In this document: in pieces, positions 41,975-52,539 of the stretch
Numbering within the stretch: position 1 is the first letter of the stretch
Layout: each line of letters starts with the position of its first letter
Assembly: GCF_000717645.1 (NCBI RefSeq)
Contig: NZ_JNZZ01000024.1
Coordinates: 32,758-96,757 of the forward strand
Reading direction: 5' to 3'
Origin: Streptomyces californicus
GTDB lineage: Bacteria; Actinomycetota; Actinomycetes; Streptomycetales; Streptomycetaceae
DNA length: 64,000 nucleotides
The notes under the pieces: model-generated
Told to the model about the DNA's origin: nothing
The model's database searches: none
Seen by the model: the letters and a program-made list of their open reading frames with translations, nothing else
Program-made: the position numbers and the translations under genes

Positions 41975-43198
41975 GTGCCGCGTGCTGTCCACGTCCTGGC
42001 CTTCGGCATCTTCGCCATGGTCACCAGTGAATTCGTCGTCGCCGGGCTGATGCCGCAGATGGCCGCGGGGCTGGGCGTCACCGTCCCGCAGGTCGGCTAC
42101 CTGATCACCGTCTTCGCCCTCTCCATGGCGTTCGGCGGCCCGCCGCTCACCGTGGCCCTGCTCCGGCTGCCGCCCAAGACCGCGCTCATGACGCTCTTCC
42201 CGCTCTTTCTGGCCGGCAACGTGCTCGCCGCCACCGCGTCCGACTACCCGGCCATGGTCGTCGCCCGGGTGATCACCGGCGTCGCCTCGCAGGCGTTCTT
42301 CGGCGTCGCGATCTCGCTCGGCTCCCAGCTCACCCGCCCCGAGCGTCGCGGCCGGGCCGTGGCAGTCCTCCTCAACGGCCTGATGCTCGGCACGCTGCTC
42401 GGGCTGCCCCTGGCCACGCTGACCGGGGAGCGGTACGGCTGGCGTGCCGCGTTCTGGGCCATCTCCGCGCTGACGGTGGCCGCCGCCCTGTGCACCGCCG
42501 CCGGCGTACGCCGGGCGGACCGGCCGGAGGGCAGCGGCACCCTCCGCTCCGAGCTGACGGCCTTCCGCGCTCCCCGGCTCTGGCTCACCCTGCTGACCAG
42601 CACCATGGTCATCGGCGCGACCTTCTCCGCCTTCAGCTACCTCAACCCGATCCTCACCGAGGTCACCGGCTTCTCGCCGGGCGCCGTCCCCCTGCTGCTC
42701 CTCGCGTACGGCGCCGCCACGGTCGTCGGCAACACCGTCGTCGGCCGGCTCGCCGACCGGCACACCCTTCCCGTGCTGCTCGGCGGCCTGACCCTGAACG
42801 CGGTGTTCCTCGCCGGGTTCGCCCTGCTGGCCGGCGTGGAGACCGGGGCGGTGCTCTGCATGCTGGGCGTCGGCCTCGTCGGGGTCACCATGAACCCGGC
42901 CCTGGTCACCCGGGTCCAGCGGGTCGGCAACGCCCGGCCCCTCGTCAACACCGTGCACACTTCGTTCATCACCCTCGGGGTCGTCCTCGGCTCCGCGCTG
43001 GGCGGTCTGGGCCTCGACCGGTTCGGCCCCCGGGCCCCGCTCTGGCTGGGCGCGGCGCTCGCGGTGGCCGGCCTGCTCACCCTCGTACCGGACCTGCTCC
43101 GGCGCGGGAGGAACCCCGGAACGGCCGGGCCCGGTGCTCCTTCGGCCAAATCGGAGCAGGCGGCCCCCGTTCCGCTCCACGCCGGACAAACGACGTGA
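41975..43198 (+). CDS. MFS exporter (DHA1/Cmx-like)
   Basis: 407 residues with 12 membrane helices. It has DHA1 motif A-like LNGLMLGTLLGLPLATL, RVITGVASQAFFGVA and the RYGWRAAFWAISAL motif of drug-efflux members such as Cmx, AraJ or NepI-like proteins. It is expected to export a small hydrophobic compound or a metabolite by proton antiport. GTG 41975 follows AGGGGGGA by 8 nt. GAACTGTTC (around 41932), a short palindrome 40 bp upstream, could bind the adjacent TetR. Confidence 0.9.
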   Translation: MPRAVHVLAFGIFAMVTSEFVVAGLMPQMAAGLGVTVPQVGYLITVFALSMAFGGPPLTVALLRLPPKTALMTLFPLFLAGNVLAATASDYPAMVVARVITGVASQAFFGVAISLGSQLTRPERRGRAVAVLLNGLMLGTLLGLPLATLTGERYGWRAAFWAISALTVAAALCTAAGVRRADRPEGSGTLRSELTAFRAPRLWLTLLTSTMVIGATFSAFSYLNPILTEVTGFSPGAVPLLLLAYGAATVVGNTVVGRLADRHTLPVLLGGLTLNAVFLAGFALLAGVETGAVLCMLGVGLVGVTMNPALVTRVQRVGNARPLVNTVHTSFITLGVVLGSALGGLGLDRFGPRAPLWLGAALAVAGLLTLVPDLLRRGRNPGTAGPGAPSAKSEQAAPVPLHAGQTT

Positions 43199-43286
43199 GC
43201 GCTTCGCCGCCCTACCGTGGGACGACAGCGGAAGCCCGCCGGGCGCCCGCCACCTCCGTCACGACCTCCGAAGGGCCGGAACCTCC

Positions 43287-44732
43287 ATGACTTCGCCCCA
43301 CGCCTTCTGGGTGGCCGGCCGCCGGGCCACCGGTGCCGACAGCTTCGACGTCACCAACCCGTACGACGGACGCCTCGTCGGCACCGTCAGCGTGCCGACC
43401 GACGCCCAGGTCGAGGAGGCCGTCGCCGCCGCCCACGCCGTACGCGACGAGTTCGCCGCCACCCCGGCGCACGTCCGGGCCGCCGCGCTCGACCACGTCG
43501 TACGCCGGCTGGGGGAGCGCACCGAGGAGATCGCGCAGCTCATCTCGGCGGAGAACGGCAAGCCGATCAAGTGGGCCCGCGGCGAGGTCGGCCGGGCCGT
43601 GTCCGTGTTCCGGTTCGCCGCCGAGGAGGCCCGCCGCTTCAACGGCGGCGAGGCCCAGCGGCTCGACACCGACCCCGGCGGCACCGGCCGCCTCGGGCTG
43701 ACCCGGCGCTTCCCGCGCGGGGCCGTCCTCGGCATCGCACCCTTCAACTTCCCGCTGAACCTCAGCGCCCACAAGGTCGCCCCGGCCATCGCCGTCGGCG
43801 CCCCGATCATCCTCAAGCCGGCCCCCGCCACGCCCATCTCCTCGCTCATCCTGGGCGAGCTGCTGGCCGAGACCGACCTCCCGGCCGGCTCCTGGTCCGT
43901 CCTGACCGTCCCGAACGACAAGATGCCCGCCCTGGTCCAGGACGAGCGCCTGCCGGTCATCTCCTTCACCGGCTCCGGCCCGGTCGGCTACGCGATCATG
44001 GAGTCGGTGCCCCGCAAGCACTGCACGCTGGAGCTCGGCGGCAACGGCGCCGCGGTCGTCCTCGGCGACTACGCCTCCGACGAGGACCTCGACTGGGCGG
44101 CCACCCGGATCGCCACCTTCTCCAACTACCAGGGCGGCCAGTCCTGCATCTCGGTGCAGCGCGTCATCGCCGACGCCTCGGTCTACGACCGGCTCGTCCC
44201 GAAGGTCGTCGCCGCCGTCGAGGACCTGGTCACCGGCGACCCGGCCGACGCCGCCACGGATGTCGGCCCCCTGGTCAGCGAGGACGCCGCCCAGCGCGTC
44301 GAGTCCTGGGTCGACGAGGCCGTCCAGGGCGGCGCGGAGCTGCTCACCGGCGGCAAGCGCGACGGCGCCACCTACGCCCCGACCGTCCTCGCGGGCCTCC
44401 CCGACGACGTCACGCTCTCGTGCGAAGAGGTCTTCGGCCCGGTCATGTCCCTCCAGAAGGTCGACGGGGAGGCCGAGGCGTTCGCCGCGGTCAACTCCTC
44501 CAAGTACGGCCTCCAGGCGGGCGTCTTCACCCACGACCTGCAGACCGCCTTCCGCGCCCACCGCGCCCTGGAGGTCGGCGGCGTGATCATCGGCGACGTC
44601 CCCTCGTACCGCGCCGACCAGATGCCGTACGGCGGTGCCAAGCAGTCCGGCGTCGGCCGCGAGGGCGTCCGCTACGCCATGGACGACTACACCTACGAGC
44701 GCGTCCTGGTCCTCACGGGCCTCGCCCTGTAA
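43287..44732 (+). CDS. Aldehyde dehydrogenase family protein (third copy, distinct subfamily)
   Basis: 481 residues. Catalytic C287 lies in QGGQSCISVQR, and the base is in CTLELGGNGAAVVL. APFNFPLNLSAHKVAPAIAVG replaces the PWNYP of the other two copies. The QSC-ISVQR active site resembles non-phosphorylating glyceraldehyde-3-phosphate or lactaldehyde/succinate semialdehyde-type enzymes, so it is not a recent duplicate of the other dehydrogenases. It might act downstream of GabT; the substrate is unproven. ATG 43287 has only weak ribosome-binding sequence. It ends at a convergent terminator. Confidence 0.9.
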   Translation: MTSPHAFWVAGRRATGADSFDVTNPYDGRLVGTVSVPTDAQVEEAVAAAHAVRDEFAATPAHVRAAALDHVVRRLGERTEEIAQLISAENGKPIKWARGEVGRAVSVFRFAAEEARRFNGGEAQRLDTDPGGTGRLGLTRRFPRGAVLGIAPFNFPLNLSAHKVAPAIAVGAPIILKPAPATPISSLILGELLAETDLPAGSWSVLTVPNDKMPALVQDERLPVISFTGSGPVGYAIMESVPRKHCTLELGGNGAAVVLGDYASDEDLDWAATRIATFSNYQGGQSCISVQRVIADASVYDRLVPKVVAAVEDLVTGDPADAATDVGPLVSEDAAQRVESWVDEAVQGGAELLTGGKRDGATYAPTVLAGLPDDVTLSCEEVFGPVMSLQKVDGEAEAFAAVNSSKYGLQAGVFTHDLQTAFRAHRALEVGGVIIGDVPSYRADQMPYGGAKQSGVGREGVRYAMDDYTYERVLVLTGLAL

Positions 44733-44797
44733 CACCCCACCGACGTCCCCCGACCGCGCCCCCGCCTGGACAGCGGGTGCGGCCGGGGGAACGAGAA

Positions 44798-44838
44798 CGG
44801 ACGGCCCGAACCCACTGTGCGGGGGTTCGGGCCGTCCG
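44798..44838. terminator. Bidirectional terminator after the third aldehyde dehydrogenase
   Basis: CGGACGGCCCGAACCC (44798-44813) pairs perfectly with 44823-44838 around a 9-nt loop. It lies between convergent genes. Confidence 0.82.
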
Positions 44839-44911
44839 CCTGCCCTGGCGTCCCCGGGCGGCGGAACCGCCCCGCACACCGCGAGCGACCCGGCCGGCGC
44901 CGCCGTTCGGA

Positions 44912-45211
44912 TCAGACGGCGCGGACCAGGGCCAGCACTCCGGCCACCAGGAAGCCGCAGCCGAACGCGGCCACGAACCCTCCCCAGATCCGGACGGTCC
45001 GCACATGCCCGGGAGCCTTCCGGAGGAAGTCCATCTGCGGGTGCTCGATGCCCCACCGGGTGTACCGCCGCCGCAGGGCCCACGCGCTGTCGTGCGCCGG
45101 ATTCATCAGCGTCTCCACGACCCACCGCGCCGCGCCCCGGCGGTCCGTCGCCAGGACCAGCCCGCCCAGGACCGCTCCCGCACCCAGCAGCAGCGGTATC
45201 ACGATGTGCAC
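44912..45211 (-). CDS. Small membrane protein of unknown function
   Basis: 99 residues with two membrane helices at the ends (HIVIPLLLGAGAVLGGLVLA and VRIWGGFVAAFGCGFLVAGVLALV). A charged central part contains RRYTRWGIEHPQMDFLRKAPG. GGGGGGAAG lies before GTG 45211. No family is recognised. Confidence 0.7.
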   Translation of the reverse strand: MHIVIPLLLGAGAVLGGLVLATDRRGAARWVVETLMNPAHDSAWALRRRYTRWGIEHPQMDFLRKAPGHVRTVRIWGGFVAAFGCGFLVAGVLALVRAV

Positions 45212-45357
45212 CCGGCTTCCCCCCCACGTGTCTCGCCTGCACTCTACGTATCCGTCTCCGGGGAGGCGGCCCTCCCCTCCCCGGGCCGCCCAAGGCGCGT
45301 CGACCGGGCGTCCACGCAGCGGACGCGGACCGCCCGCCCCGCCCGCCGCAGGGCAGG

Positions 45358-46608
45358 ATGAGCACCGTGACCGTCATCGACATCCCCGGCTCCAAGTCCG
45401 TCACCGCCCGCGCGCTCTTCCTGGCGGCGGCCGCCGAAGGCACCACCACCCTGCTGCGTCCGCTGCGCTCGGACGACACCGAGGGCTTCGCCGAAGGGCT
45501 GAGGACCCTCGGGTACGAGGTCGCCCAGGAGGCCGACCGCTGGCACATCGCGGGCCGCCCGGCCGGCCCGGCCGCCGCCGACGCCGAGGTCTACTGCCGC
45601 GACGGCGCCACCACCGCCCGCTTCCTGCCCACCCTCGTCGCGGCCGCCGCCTCCGGCACGTACCGCTTCGACGCCTCCGCCCAGATGCGCCGCCGCCCGC
45701 TCGCCCCGCTCACCCGCGCCCTCACCGCCCTCGGCGTCGACCTGCGCCACGAGGAGGCCGAGGGGCACCACCCGCTCACCGTGCGCGCCGCGGGCGTCGA
45801 GGGCGGTGAACTCACCCTGGACGCGGGGGAGTCGTCCCAGTACCTCACCGCGCTCCTGATGCTCGGACCGCTCACCGCGAAGGGGCTGCGCATCGAGGTC
45901 ACCGAACTGGTCTCCGCGCCGTACGTCGAGATCACCCTCGCGATGATGCGCGGCTTCGGCGTGGAGGTGCTGCGCGAGGGGAACACCTTCACCGTCCCTC
46001 CCGGCGGCTACCGGGCCACCGCCTACCCCGTCGAGCCCGACGCCTCCACCGCGAGCTACTTCTTCGCCGCGGCCGCCCTCACCGGCCACGAGGTCACCGT
46101 CCCCGGCCTCGGCATCGGCGCGCTCCAGGGCGACCTGCGCTTCGTCGACGTCCTGCGGGAGATGGGCGCCGAGGTGAGCGTCGGCGCCGACGCCACCACC
46201 GTCCGCTCCACCGGCCGGCTGCGCGGCATCACCGTCAACATGCGCGACATCTCCGACACCATGCCGACCCTCGCCGCCATCGCCCCGTACGCGGAGGGGC
46301 CCGTCGTCATCGAGGACGTCGCCAACACCCGCGTCAAGGAGTGCGACCGGCTGGAGGCGTGCGCGGCGAACCTGCGCGCCATGGGCGTCACCGTGCACAC
46401 CGGGCCCGACCGGATCGAGATCCACCCCGGTACCCCGAAACCCACCGAGATCGCCACCCACGGCGACCACCGCATCGTCATGTCCTTCGCCGTCGCCGGG
46501 CTGCGCACCCCCGGTCTCACGTACGACGATCCCGGCTGCGTACGCAAGACGTTCCCGCGGTTCCACGAGGTCTTCGCGGACTTCGCATACGGCCTCGCGG
46601 CGCGCTGA
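45358..46608 (+). CDS. aroA: EPSP synthase family protein (3-phosphoshikimate 1-carboxyvinyltransferase-like)
   Basis: 416 residues, two-domain EPSP synthase fold. The N-terminal [18 protein letters not shown] with [15 protein letters not shown] and the [13 protein letters not shown] segment match Aro[38 protein letters not shown] and [16 protein letters not shown] are C-terminal AroA motifs. Some normally invariant positions differ: the [13 protein letters not shown] loop replaces the usual GDERMRxRP. Streptomycetes usually have a main aroA elsewhere and can carry paralogues tied to secondary metabolism. This copy stands next to MEP-pathway genes and may be such a paralogue. ATG 45358 has AGGGCAGG directly upstream. 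Confidence 0.87.
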   Translation: MSTVTVIDIPGSKSVTARALFLAAAAEGTTTLLRPLRSDDTEGFAEGLRTLGYEVAQEADRWHIAGRPAGPAAADAEVYCRDGATTARFLPTLVAAAASGTYRFDASAQMRRRPLAPLTRALTALGVDLRHEEAEGHHPLTVRAAGVEGGELTLDAGESSQYLTALLMLGPLTAKGLRIEVTELVSAPYVEITLAMMRGFGVEVLREGNTFTVPPGGYRATAYPVEPDASTASYFFAAAALTGHEVTVPGLGIGALQGDLRFVDVLREMGAEVSVGADATTVRSTGRLRGITVNMRDISDTMPTLAAIAPYAEGPVVIEDVANTRVKECDRLEACAANLRAMGVTVHTGPDRIEIHPGTPKPTEIATHGDHRIVMSFAVAGLRTPGLTYDDPGCVRKTFPRFHEVFADFAYGLAAR

Positions 46609-46670
46609 ACGCCATCGCGGGCGCGGCCCACCGGGACGCGCTGTCCCCGTACACAGCGGGAGCGGCAACA

Positions 46671-47933
46671 ATGGGGGTCATGAGCGACAGCCCCGCCCCC
46701 CTCGCCGATCCGCATCTCGTCTTCGACGCCGCGGACGGCCGCCGGGATCTGGTGATCCTCGGCTCCACCGGGTCCATCGGCACCCAGGCCATCGACCTGG
46801 TCCTGCGCAACCCCGACCGCTTCCGGGTCACGGCGCTCTCGGCCGCCGGCGGCCGGGTCGCCCTCCTCGCCGAGCAGGCCCGCCGGCTCGGGGTCACCAC
46901 GGTGGCCGTCGCCGCCGAGGACGCGGTCCCCGCCCTGCGCACCGCGCTGCGCGACCAGTACGGGGCCGGGGAGCCGCTCCCCGAGATCCTGGCCGGCCCC
47001 GACGCGGCCACCGCCCTCGCCGCGAGCGACTGCCACACCGTGCTCAACGGCATCACCGGCTCCATCGGGCTCGCCCCGACCCTCGCCGCGCTGAAGGCCG
47101 GCCGCACGCTCGCCCTCGCCAACAAGGAGTCGCTGATCGTCGGCGGCCCCCTGGTGAAGGCGCTCGCCGCCCCCGGGCAGATCATCCCGGTCGACTCCGA
47201 GCACGCCGCGCTCTTCCAGGCGCTCGCCGCGGGCACCCGCGCCGACGTCCGCAAGCTCGTCGTCACCGCCTCCGGCGGACCCTTCCGCGGCCGTACGCGC
47301 GAGGAGCTGGCCGACGTCACCCGCGAGCAGGCGCTCGCCCACCCGACCTGGGCGATGGGCCCGGTCATCACGATCAACTCCGCGACCCTGGTCAACAAGG
47401 GTCTCGAGGTCATCGAGGCACACCTCCTCTACGACATCCCGTTCGACCGGATCGAGGTCGTCGTCCACCCGCAGTCCTACGTCCACTCGATGGTGGAGTT
47501 CAGCGACGGCTCCACGCTCGCCCAGGCCACCCCGCCGGACATGCGCGGCCCCATCGCGATCGGCCTCGGCTGGCCCGAGCGGGTCCCGGACGCGGCCCCC
47601 GCCTTCGACTGGACGACGGCCTCCACCTGGGAGTTCTTCCCCCTGGACACCGACGCCTTCCCCTCCGTCGGCCTCGCCCGCCATGTCGGCGGACTCGGCG
47701 GCACGGCCCCGGCGGTGTTCAACGCCGCGAACGAGGAGTGCGTCGACGCGTTCCTCGCCGGACAGCTGCCGTTCAACGGAATCATGGATACGGTCACCGC
47801 TGTGGTGTCCGAACACGGCACCCCCGCCCCGGGAACCTCGCTCAGCGTCGCGGACGTCCTCGAAGCGGAAACCTGGGCCCGCGCACGGGCCCGGGAACTC
47901 TCGGCGAAAGCGACAGCGGAGGCGCGCGCATGA
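46671..47933 (+). CDS. dxr: 1-deoxy-D-xylulose-5-phosphate reductoisomerase
   Basis: 420 residues. It converts DXP to 2-C-methyl-D-erythritol 4-phosphate with NADPH, the committed MEP isoprenoid step. The NADPH site is [38 protein letters not shown] (metal and substrate ligands) and [30 protein letters not shown] are intact, followed by the C-terminal helical domain. Two in-frame ATGs exist; 46671 has GGGAG 8 nt upstream, 46680 does not. The stop overlaps the rseP start (ATGA). Confidence 0.96.
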   Translation: MGVMSDSPAPLADPHLVFDAADGRRDLVILGSTGSIGTQAIDLVLRNPDRFRVTALSAAGGRVALLAEQARRLGVTTVAVAAEDAVPALRTALRDQYGAGEPLPEILAGPDAATALAASDCHTVLNGITGSIGLAPTLAALKAGRTLALANKESLIVGGPLVKALAAPGQIIPVDSEHAALFQALAAGTRADVRKLVVTASGGPFRGRTREELADVTREQALAHPTWAMGPVITINSATLVNKGLEVIEAHLLYDIPFDRIEVVVHPQSYVHSMVEFSDGSTLAQATPPDMRGPIAIGLGWPERVPDAAPAFDWTTASTWEFFPLDTDAFPSVGLARHVGGLGGTAPAVFNAANEECVDAFLAGQLPFNGIMDTVTAVVSEHGTPAPGTSLSVADVLEAETWARARARELSAKATAEARA

Positions 47934-49240
47934 GTCTGACCTCGATCCTGCTGACGGTCCTGGGGATCGCCGTCTTCGTCGTGGGCCTGCTCTTCTCCAT
48001 CGCCTGGCACGAGCTGGGCCACCTCTCCACGGCCAAGATGTTCGGCATCCGGGTCCCGCAGTACATGGTCGGCTTCGGCCCGACGATCTGGTCGAAGAAG
48101 AAGGGCGACACCGAGTACGGCATCAAGGCCATCCCGGCCGGCGGCTACATCCGCATGATCGGGATGTTCCCGCCCGGCCCCGACGGCCGCCTCGAAGCCC
48201 GCTCCACCTCACCGTGGCGCGGCATGATCGAGGACGCCCGCTCCGCCGCCTACGAGGAGCTGGAGCCGGGCGACGAGAAGCGCCTCTTCTACACGCGCAA
48301 GCCGTGGAAGCGCGTCATCGTCATGTTCGCCGGGCCCTTCATGAACCTGGTCCTCGCGGTCGCCATCTTCATGGGCGTCGCGATGACCTTCGGCTTCCAG
48401 ACCCAGACCACCGAGGTCGGCGGCGTCCAGCAGTGCGTGATCGCGCAGAGCGAGAAGCGCGACACCTGCGAGAGCGGCGACCCCGTCTCGCCCGCCAAGG
48501 CCGCCGGGCTCCAGGAGGGCGACCGGATCGTCGCCTTCGACGGCACGAAGGTCGACGACTGGGCGACGCTCTCGGACCGCATCCGCGAGACCATCGGTCC
48601 CGCCACCATCGTCGTCGAGCGCGGCGGCGAGGAGGTCACGCTCAACGCGGTCCTGCGGGAGAACGCCGTCGCCAAGAAGGACGGCAGGGGCGAGGTCGTC
48701 CCGGACCAGTTCGTCAGGGCCGGCTACCTCGGCTTCGCCGCGCAGACCGAGATCGTGCCGCTCTCCTTCGGCGACTCCGTCGTCCGCATGGGCGACATGA
48801 TCAGGAACGGCGTCGACTCGATCATCGCCCTGCCGTCCAAGATCCCGGCCCTCTGGGACGCGGCCTTCAGCGACGGCGAACGCGCCGACGACTCGCCGGT
48901 CGGCGTGGTCGGCGCGGCCCGCATCGGCGGCGAGGTGATGAACCTCGACATCCCGGCCCAGAACCAGGTCGCGATGATGCTGTTCCTGCTCGCCGGCTTC
49001 AACCTCTCGCTGTTCCTGTTCAACATGCTCCCGCTGCTCCCGCTCGACGGCGGGCACATCGCGGGCGCGCTCTGGGAATCGCTGCGGCGCAATCTGGCCA
49101 AGGTCTTCCGCCGCCCCGACCCGGGACCGTTCGACGTGGCCCGGCTGATGCCGGTCGCCTACGTGGTCGCCGGGCTCTTCATCTGCTTCACACTGCTGGT
49201 CCTGGTGGCCGACATCGTGAACCCCGTCAAGATCACCTGA
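47930..49240 (+). CDS. rseP: Site-2 intramembrane metalloprotease (RseP/YluC-like)
   Basis: 436 residues. The zinc site HELGH is at 27-31 in the first helix and the third ligand region [11 protein letters not shown] near 365-375. A PDZ domain lies at about 165-250 ([18 protein letters not shown]). About four membrane segments place the active site within the bilayer. Such proteases cleave anti-sigma factors or signal peptide remnants. An attractive but untested link is to the ECF/anti-sigma pair at 21.5 kb, although that anti-sigma candidate has no membrane helix. It is coupled to dxr by ATGA. Confidence 0.94.
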   Translation: MSLTSILLTVLGIAVFVVGLLFSIAWHELGHLSTAKMFGIRVPQYMVGFGPTIWSKKKGDTEYGIKAIPAGGYIRMIGMFPPGPDGRLEARSTSPWRGMIEDARSAAYEELEPGDEKRLFYTRKPWKRVIVMFAGPFMNLVLAVAIFMGVAMTFGFQTQTTEVGGVQQCVIAQSEKRDTCESGDPVSPAKAAGLQEGDRIVAFDGTKVDDWATLSDRIRETIGPATIVVERGGEEVTLNAVLRENAVAKKDGRGEVVPDQFVRAGYLGFAAQTEIVPLSFGDSVVRMGDMIRNGVDSIIALPSKIPALWDAAFSDGERADDSPVGVVGAARIGGEVMNLDIPAQNQVAMMLFLLAGFNLSLFLFNMLPLLPLDGGHIAGALWESLRRNLAKVFRRPDPGPFDVARLMPVAYVVAGLFICFTLLVLVADIVNPVKIT

Positions 49241-49272
49241 CGGCCCTTCCGCCCCGGGCGCCCCACGGGTGA

Positions 49273-49301
49273 CGGCCGGACACACACACCGTGTCCGGCC
49301 G
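49273..49301 (+). terminator. Hairpin between rseP and ispG
   Basis: CGGCCGGACAC (49273-49283) pairs with GTGTCCGGCCG (49291-49301), loop 7 nt, 32 bp after the rseP stop. It probably separates dxr-rseP from ispG transcription. Confidence 0.65.
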
Positions 49302-49420
49302 CTCACCAAGGGGTGGACATGTCGACACGGTGCGTCCGTCCCGCCGCCGGTGCCGTAACCTCGAAGGCCGGAGCCCGCCGATCTCGGGACCTCGATCCAC
49401 ACCTTGGGGATGCACAGCGC

Positions 49421-50578
<1,158 letters not shown>

Positions 50579-50595
50579 CCCGCGTCTCTCCGCAC

Positions 50596-50638
50596 CGCCT
50601 TCGCCCCGCCGGGCTCCGTGCCCGGCGGGGCGAAGGCG
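50596..50638 (+). terminator. Terminator of ispG
   Basis: A perfect 19-bp stem (50596-50614 with 50620-50638; inner GCCCCGCCGGGC) has a TCCGT loop, 17 bp after the ispG stop. Confidence 0.85.
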
Positions 50639-50839
50639 TCTCCGCGGCCCGTACGCACCTCCCGCCTCCCGCCTCCCGCCGCCCCGCCCCGCGCCGGCGG
50701 GGCGGCGGCATGCCCGGACGCCCCGGCCCGGCCGTGCTCCGAGGACGCCCGCGGAAGCCGGTCCCCGGACTCCGGCGGCGTTCGAGAGCCTTCTCGGTTA
50801 CAGTGCGGAAATCAGCAGACCGCATGGTGAGGCCCCCTC

Positions 50840-51685
50840 GTGTTGACGCAGACCACCACCCGGGTCCTCGAACCCAGCGACCTCGGCGCCGCGCTCGCCA
50901 TTCTGGAGAGCGAGCCCGTGGCCAACGCCTTCGTGACGTCCCGCGTGCAGGTCGCGGGGCTCGATCCCTGGCGCCTCGGCGGCGAGATGTGGGGCTGGTA
51001 CGCCGACGGCATGCTCCGCTCCCTGTGCTACTCCGGCGCCAACCTCGTCCCCATCTGCGCCGGACCCGAAGCCGTCCGCGCCTTCGCCGACCGCGCCCGC
51101 CGCGCCGGCCGCCGCTGCTCCTCCATCGTCGGCCCCGCCGAACCCACCACCCAGCTGTGGCGGCTCCTCGAACCCTCCTGGGGCCCCGCCCGCGAGGTCC
51201 GCGCCAACCAGCCCCTCATGGTCACCGAGAGCCTCTCCGCCGACGTCACGCCCGACCCGCTCGTCCGCCGCATCCGCAAGGACGAGATGGAGGTCCTGAT
51301 GCCGGCCTGCGTGGCGATGTTCACCGAGGAGGTCGGCATCTCCCCGCTCGCCGGCGACGGCGGACTCCTCTACCAGGCCCGCGTCGCCGAACTCATCGGC
51401 ACCGGCCGCTCCTTCGCCCGCATCGACGACGGCAAGGTCGTCTTCAAGGCCGAGATCGGCGCGGCCACCCCCCAGGCATGCCAGATCCAGGGCGTCTGGG
51501 TCGCCCCCGAACATCGCGGCAAGGGCCTCTCCGAGACGGGCATGGCCGCCGTCCTGCGCTACGCCCTCGCGGACGTCGCCCCCGTGGTCAGCCTGTACGT
51601 GAACGACTACAACACCCCCGCCCGCAAGGCGTACCGGCGGGTCGGCTTCCGCGAGGTCGGCGCGTTCATGAGCGTCCTGTTCTGA
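50840..51685 (+). CDS. GNAT N-acetyltransferase with N-terminal DUF4081
   Basis: 281 residues. The N-terminal half (LEPSDLGAALAILESEPVANAFVTSRVQ, GAREVRANQPL-type segment) is a degenerate DUF4081 domain. The C-terminal half is a GNAT domain with the acetyl-CoA loop QGVWVAPEHRGKGLSETGMAAVL and the VSLYVNDYNTPARKAYRRVGFREVG strand-helix. Substrate is unknown. GTG 50840 follows GTGAGG; TTG 50843 is possible. It lies between ispG and proS, an arrangement I recall as common in Streptomyces. Confidence 0.88.
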   Translation: MLTQTTTRVLEPSDLGAALAILESEPVANAFVTSRVQVAGLDPWRLGGEMWGWYADGMLRSLCYSGANLVPICAGPEAVRAFADRARRAGRRCSSIVGPAEPTTQLWRLLEPSWGPAREVRANQPLMVTESLSADVTPDPLVRRIRKDEMEVLMPACVAMFTEEVGISPLAGDGGLLYQARVAELIGTGRSFARIDDGKVVFKAEIGAATPQACQIQGVWVAPEHRGKGLSETGMAAVLRYALADVAPVVSLYVNDYNTPARKAYRRVGFREVGAFMSVLF

Positions 51686-51790
51686 TCCGCTCCCGCCGCG
51701 CGGGGACATGGCCGGATCTGACCCACCGCGCCCGCACGCGCCCGCGACCCGCGGTTTCCGGACGGGTGTCCGGCGGAACAGGGCCGGGGC

Positions 51791-51845
51791 CGCGACCCCC
51801 GGTACGGCACTCCGCGACCCCCGGTACGGCACTCCGCGGCCCCCC
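51791..51845. repeat. 22-bp perfect tandem duplication
   Basis: CGCGACCCCCGGTACGGCAC plus TC occurs twice without change (51791-51812 and 51813-51834) and is followed by a third partial copy (CGCGGCCCCCC). It lies between the two GNAT genes, upstream of the second. Confidence 0.85.
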
Positions 51846-51904
51846 GGCGTCCCGGGAAGCGACGCACGGGTCGCCGTACCCCGTCCGCCCAGTAGGGTTC
51901 CGGC

Positions 51905-52465
51905 ATGGCAGCCCCCGGAGAAGGCCCCGCACACCCCCACGCCCGGATCGGCCCCGTCGACCTGGCCGCGCGCGTCGACGAAGCCCTGCACGTCCAGGCG
52001 GCCGCCTTCGGACTCGGCCAGGACGAGATCGCCGTACGCCGCCACATCGTCCTCAGGCACCTGGAGCACCCCGAGGCCCGCGCCCTCGGCGCGCTCGCCC
52101 CCGACGGGCGGCTCCTCGGCTTCGTCTACGGGCTGCCCAACGACCGAGTCCAGTGGTGGTCCACCGTCGTCGAGCCCTATCTGCGGGCCACCGGCTCCGA
52201 GGGCTGGCTCGACGACTCCTTCGTCATCACCGAACTCCACGTCCACCCCGACCACCAGCAGCGCGGCCTCGGACGCACCCTCATCACCGCCATCACCGAC
52301 GCCGTCGACCAGCCCCGCTCGATCCTCTCCGCGATCGACAAGGACAGCCCGGCCCGCGCCCTGTACCGCTCCCTCGGCTACCGCGACCTCGCCCGCCAGG
52401 TCGTCTTCCCGAGCGCCTCGCAGCCGTACGCGGTCATGGGCGCGCCCCTCCCGCTGCTGCGGTAG
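51905..52465 (+). CDS. GNAT-family N-acetyltransferase
   Basis: 186 residues. GNAT fold with VITELHVHPDHQQRGLGRTLITAI (acetyl-CoA pyrophosphate loop QQRGLGRT) and SPARALYRSLGYRDLARQVVFP. The N-terminal half has ALGALAPDGRLLGFVYGLPND. Substrate unknown. ATG 51905 has only weak ribosome-binding sequence (AGTAGGGTTCCGGC). It lies 74 bp before proS. Confidence 0.9.
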   Translation: MAAPGEGPAHPHARIGPVDLAARVDEALHVQAAAFGLGQDEIAVRRHIVLRHLEHPEARALGALAPDGRLLGFVYGLPNDRVQWWSTVVEPYLRATGSEGWLDDSFVITELHVHPDHQQRGLGRTLITAITDAVDQPRSILSAIDKDSPARALYRSLGYRDLARQVVFPSASQPYAVMGAPLPLLR

Positions 52466-52539
52466 GGGTTATGGATTACCGCCCGCCCGCGCCGCCCGGT
52501 TAACCTCGGGCTCACCACTTTCGCGAGCAGGAGTTCACC

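Noticed and set aside
52466..52539. T-box or other leader before proS
   Set aside because: Only 74 bp separate the GNAT stop from proS and no T-box core or antiterminator pattern is visible.
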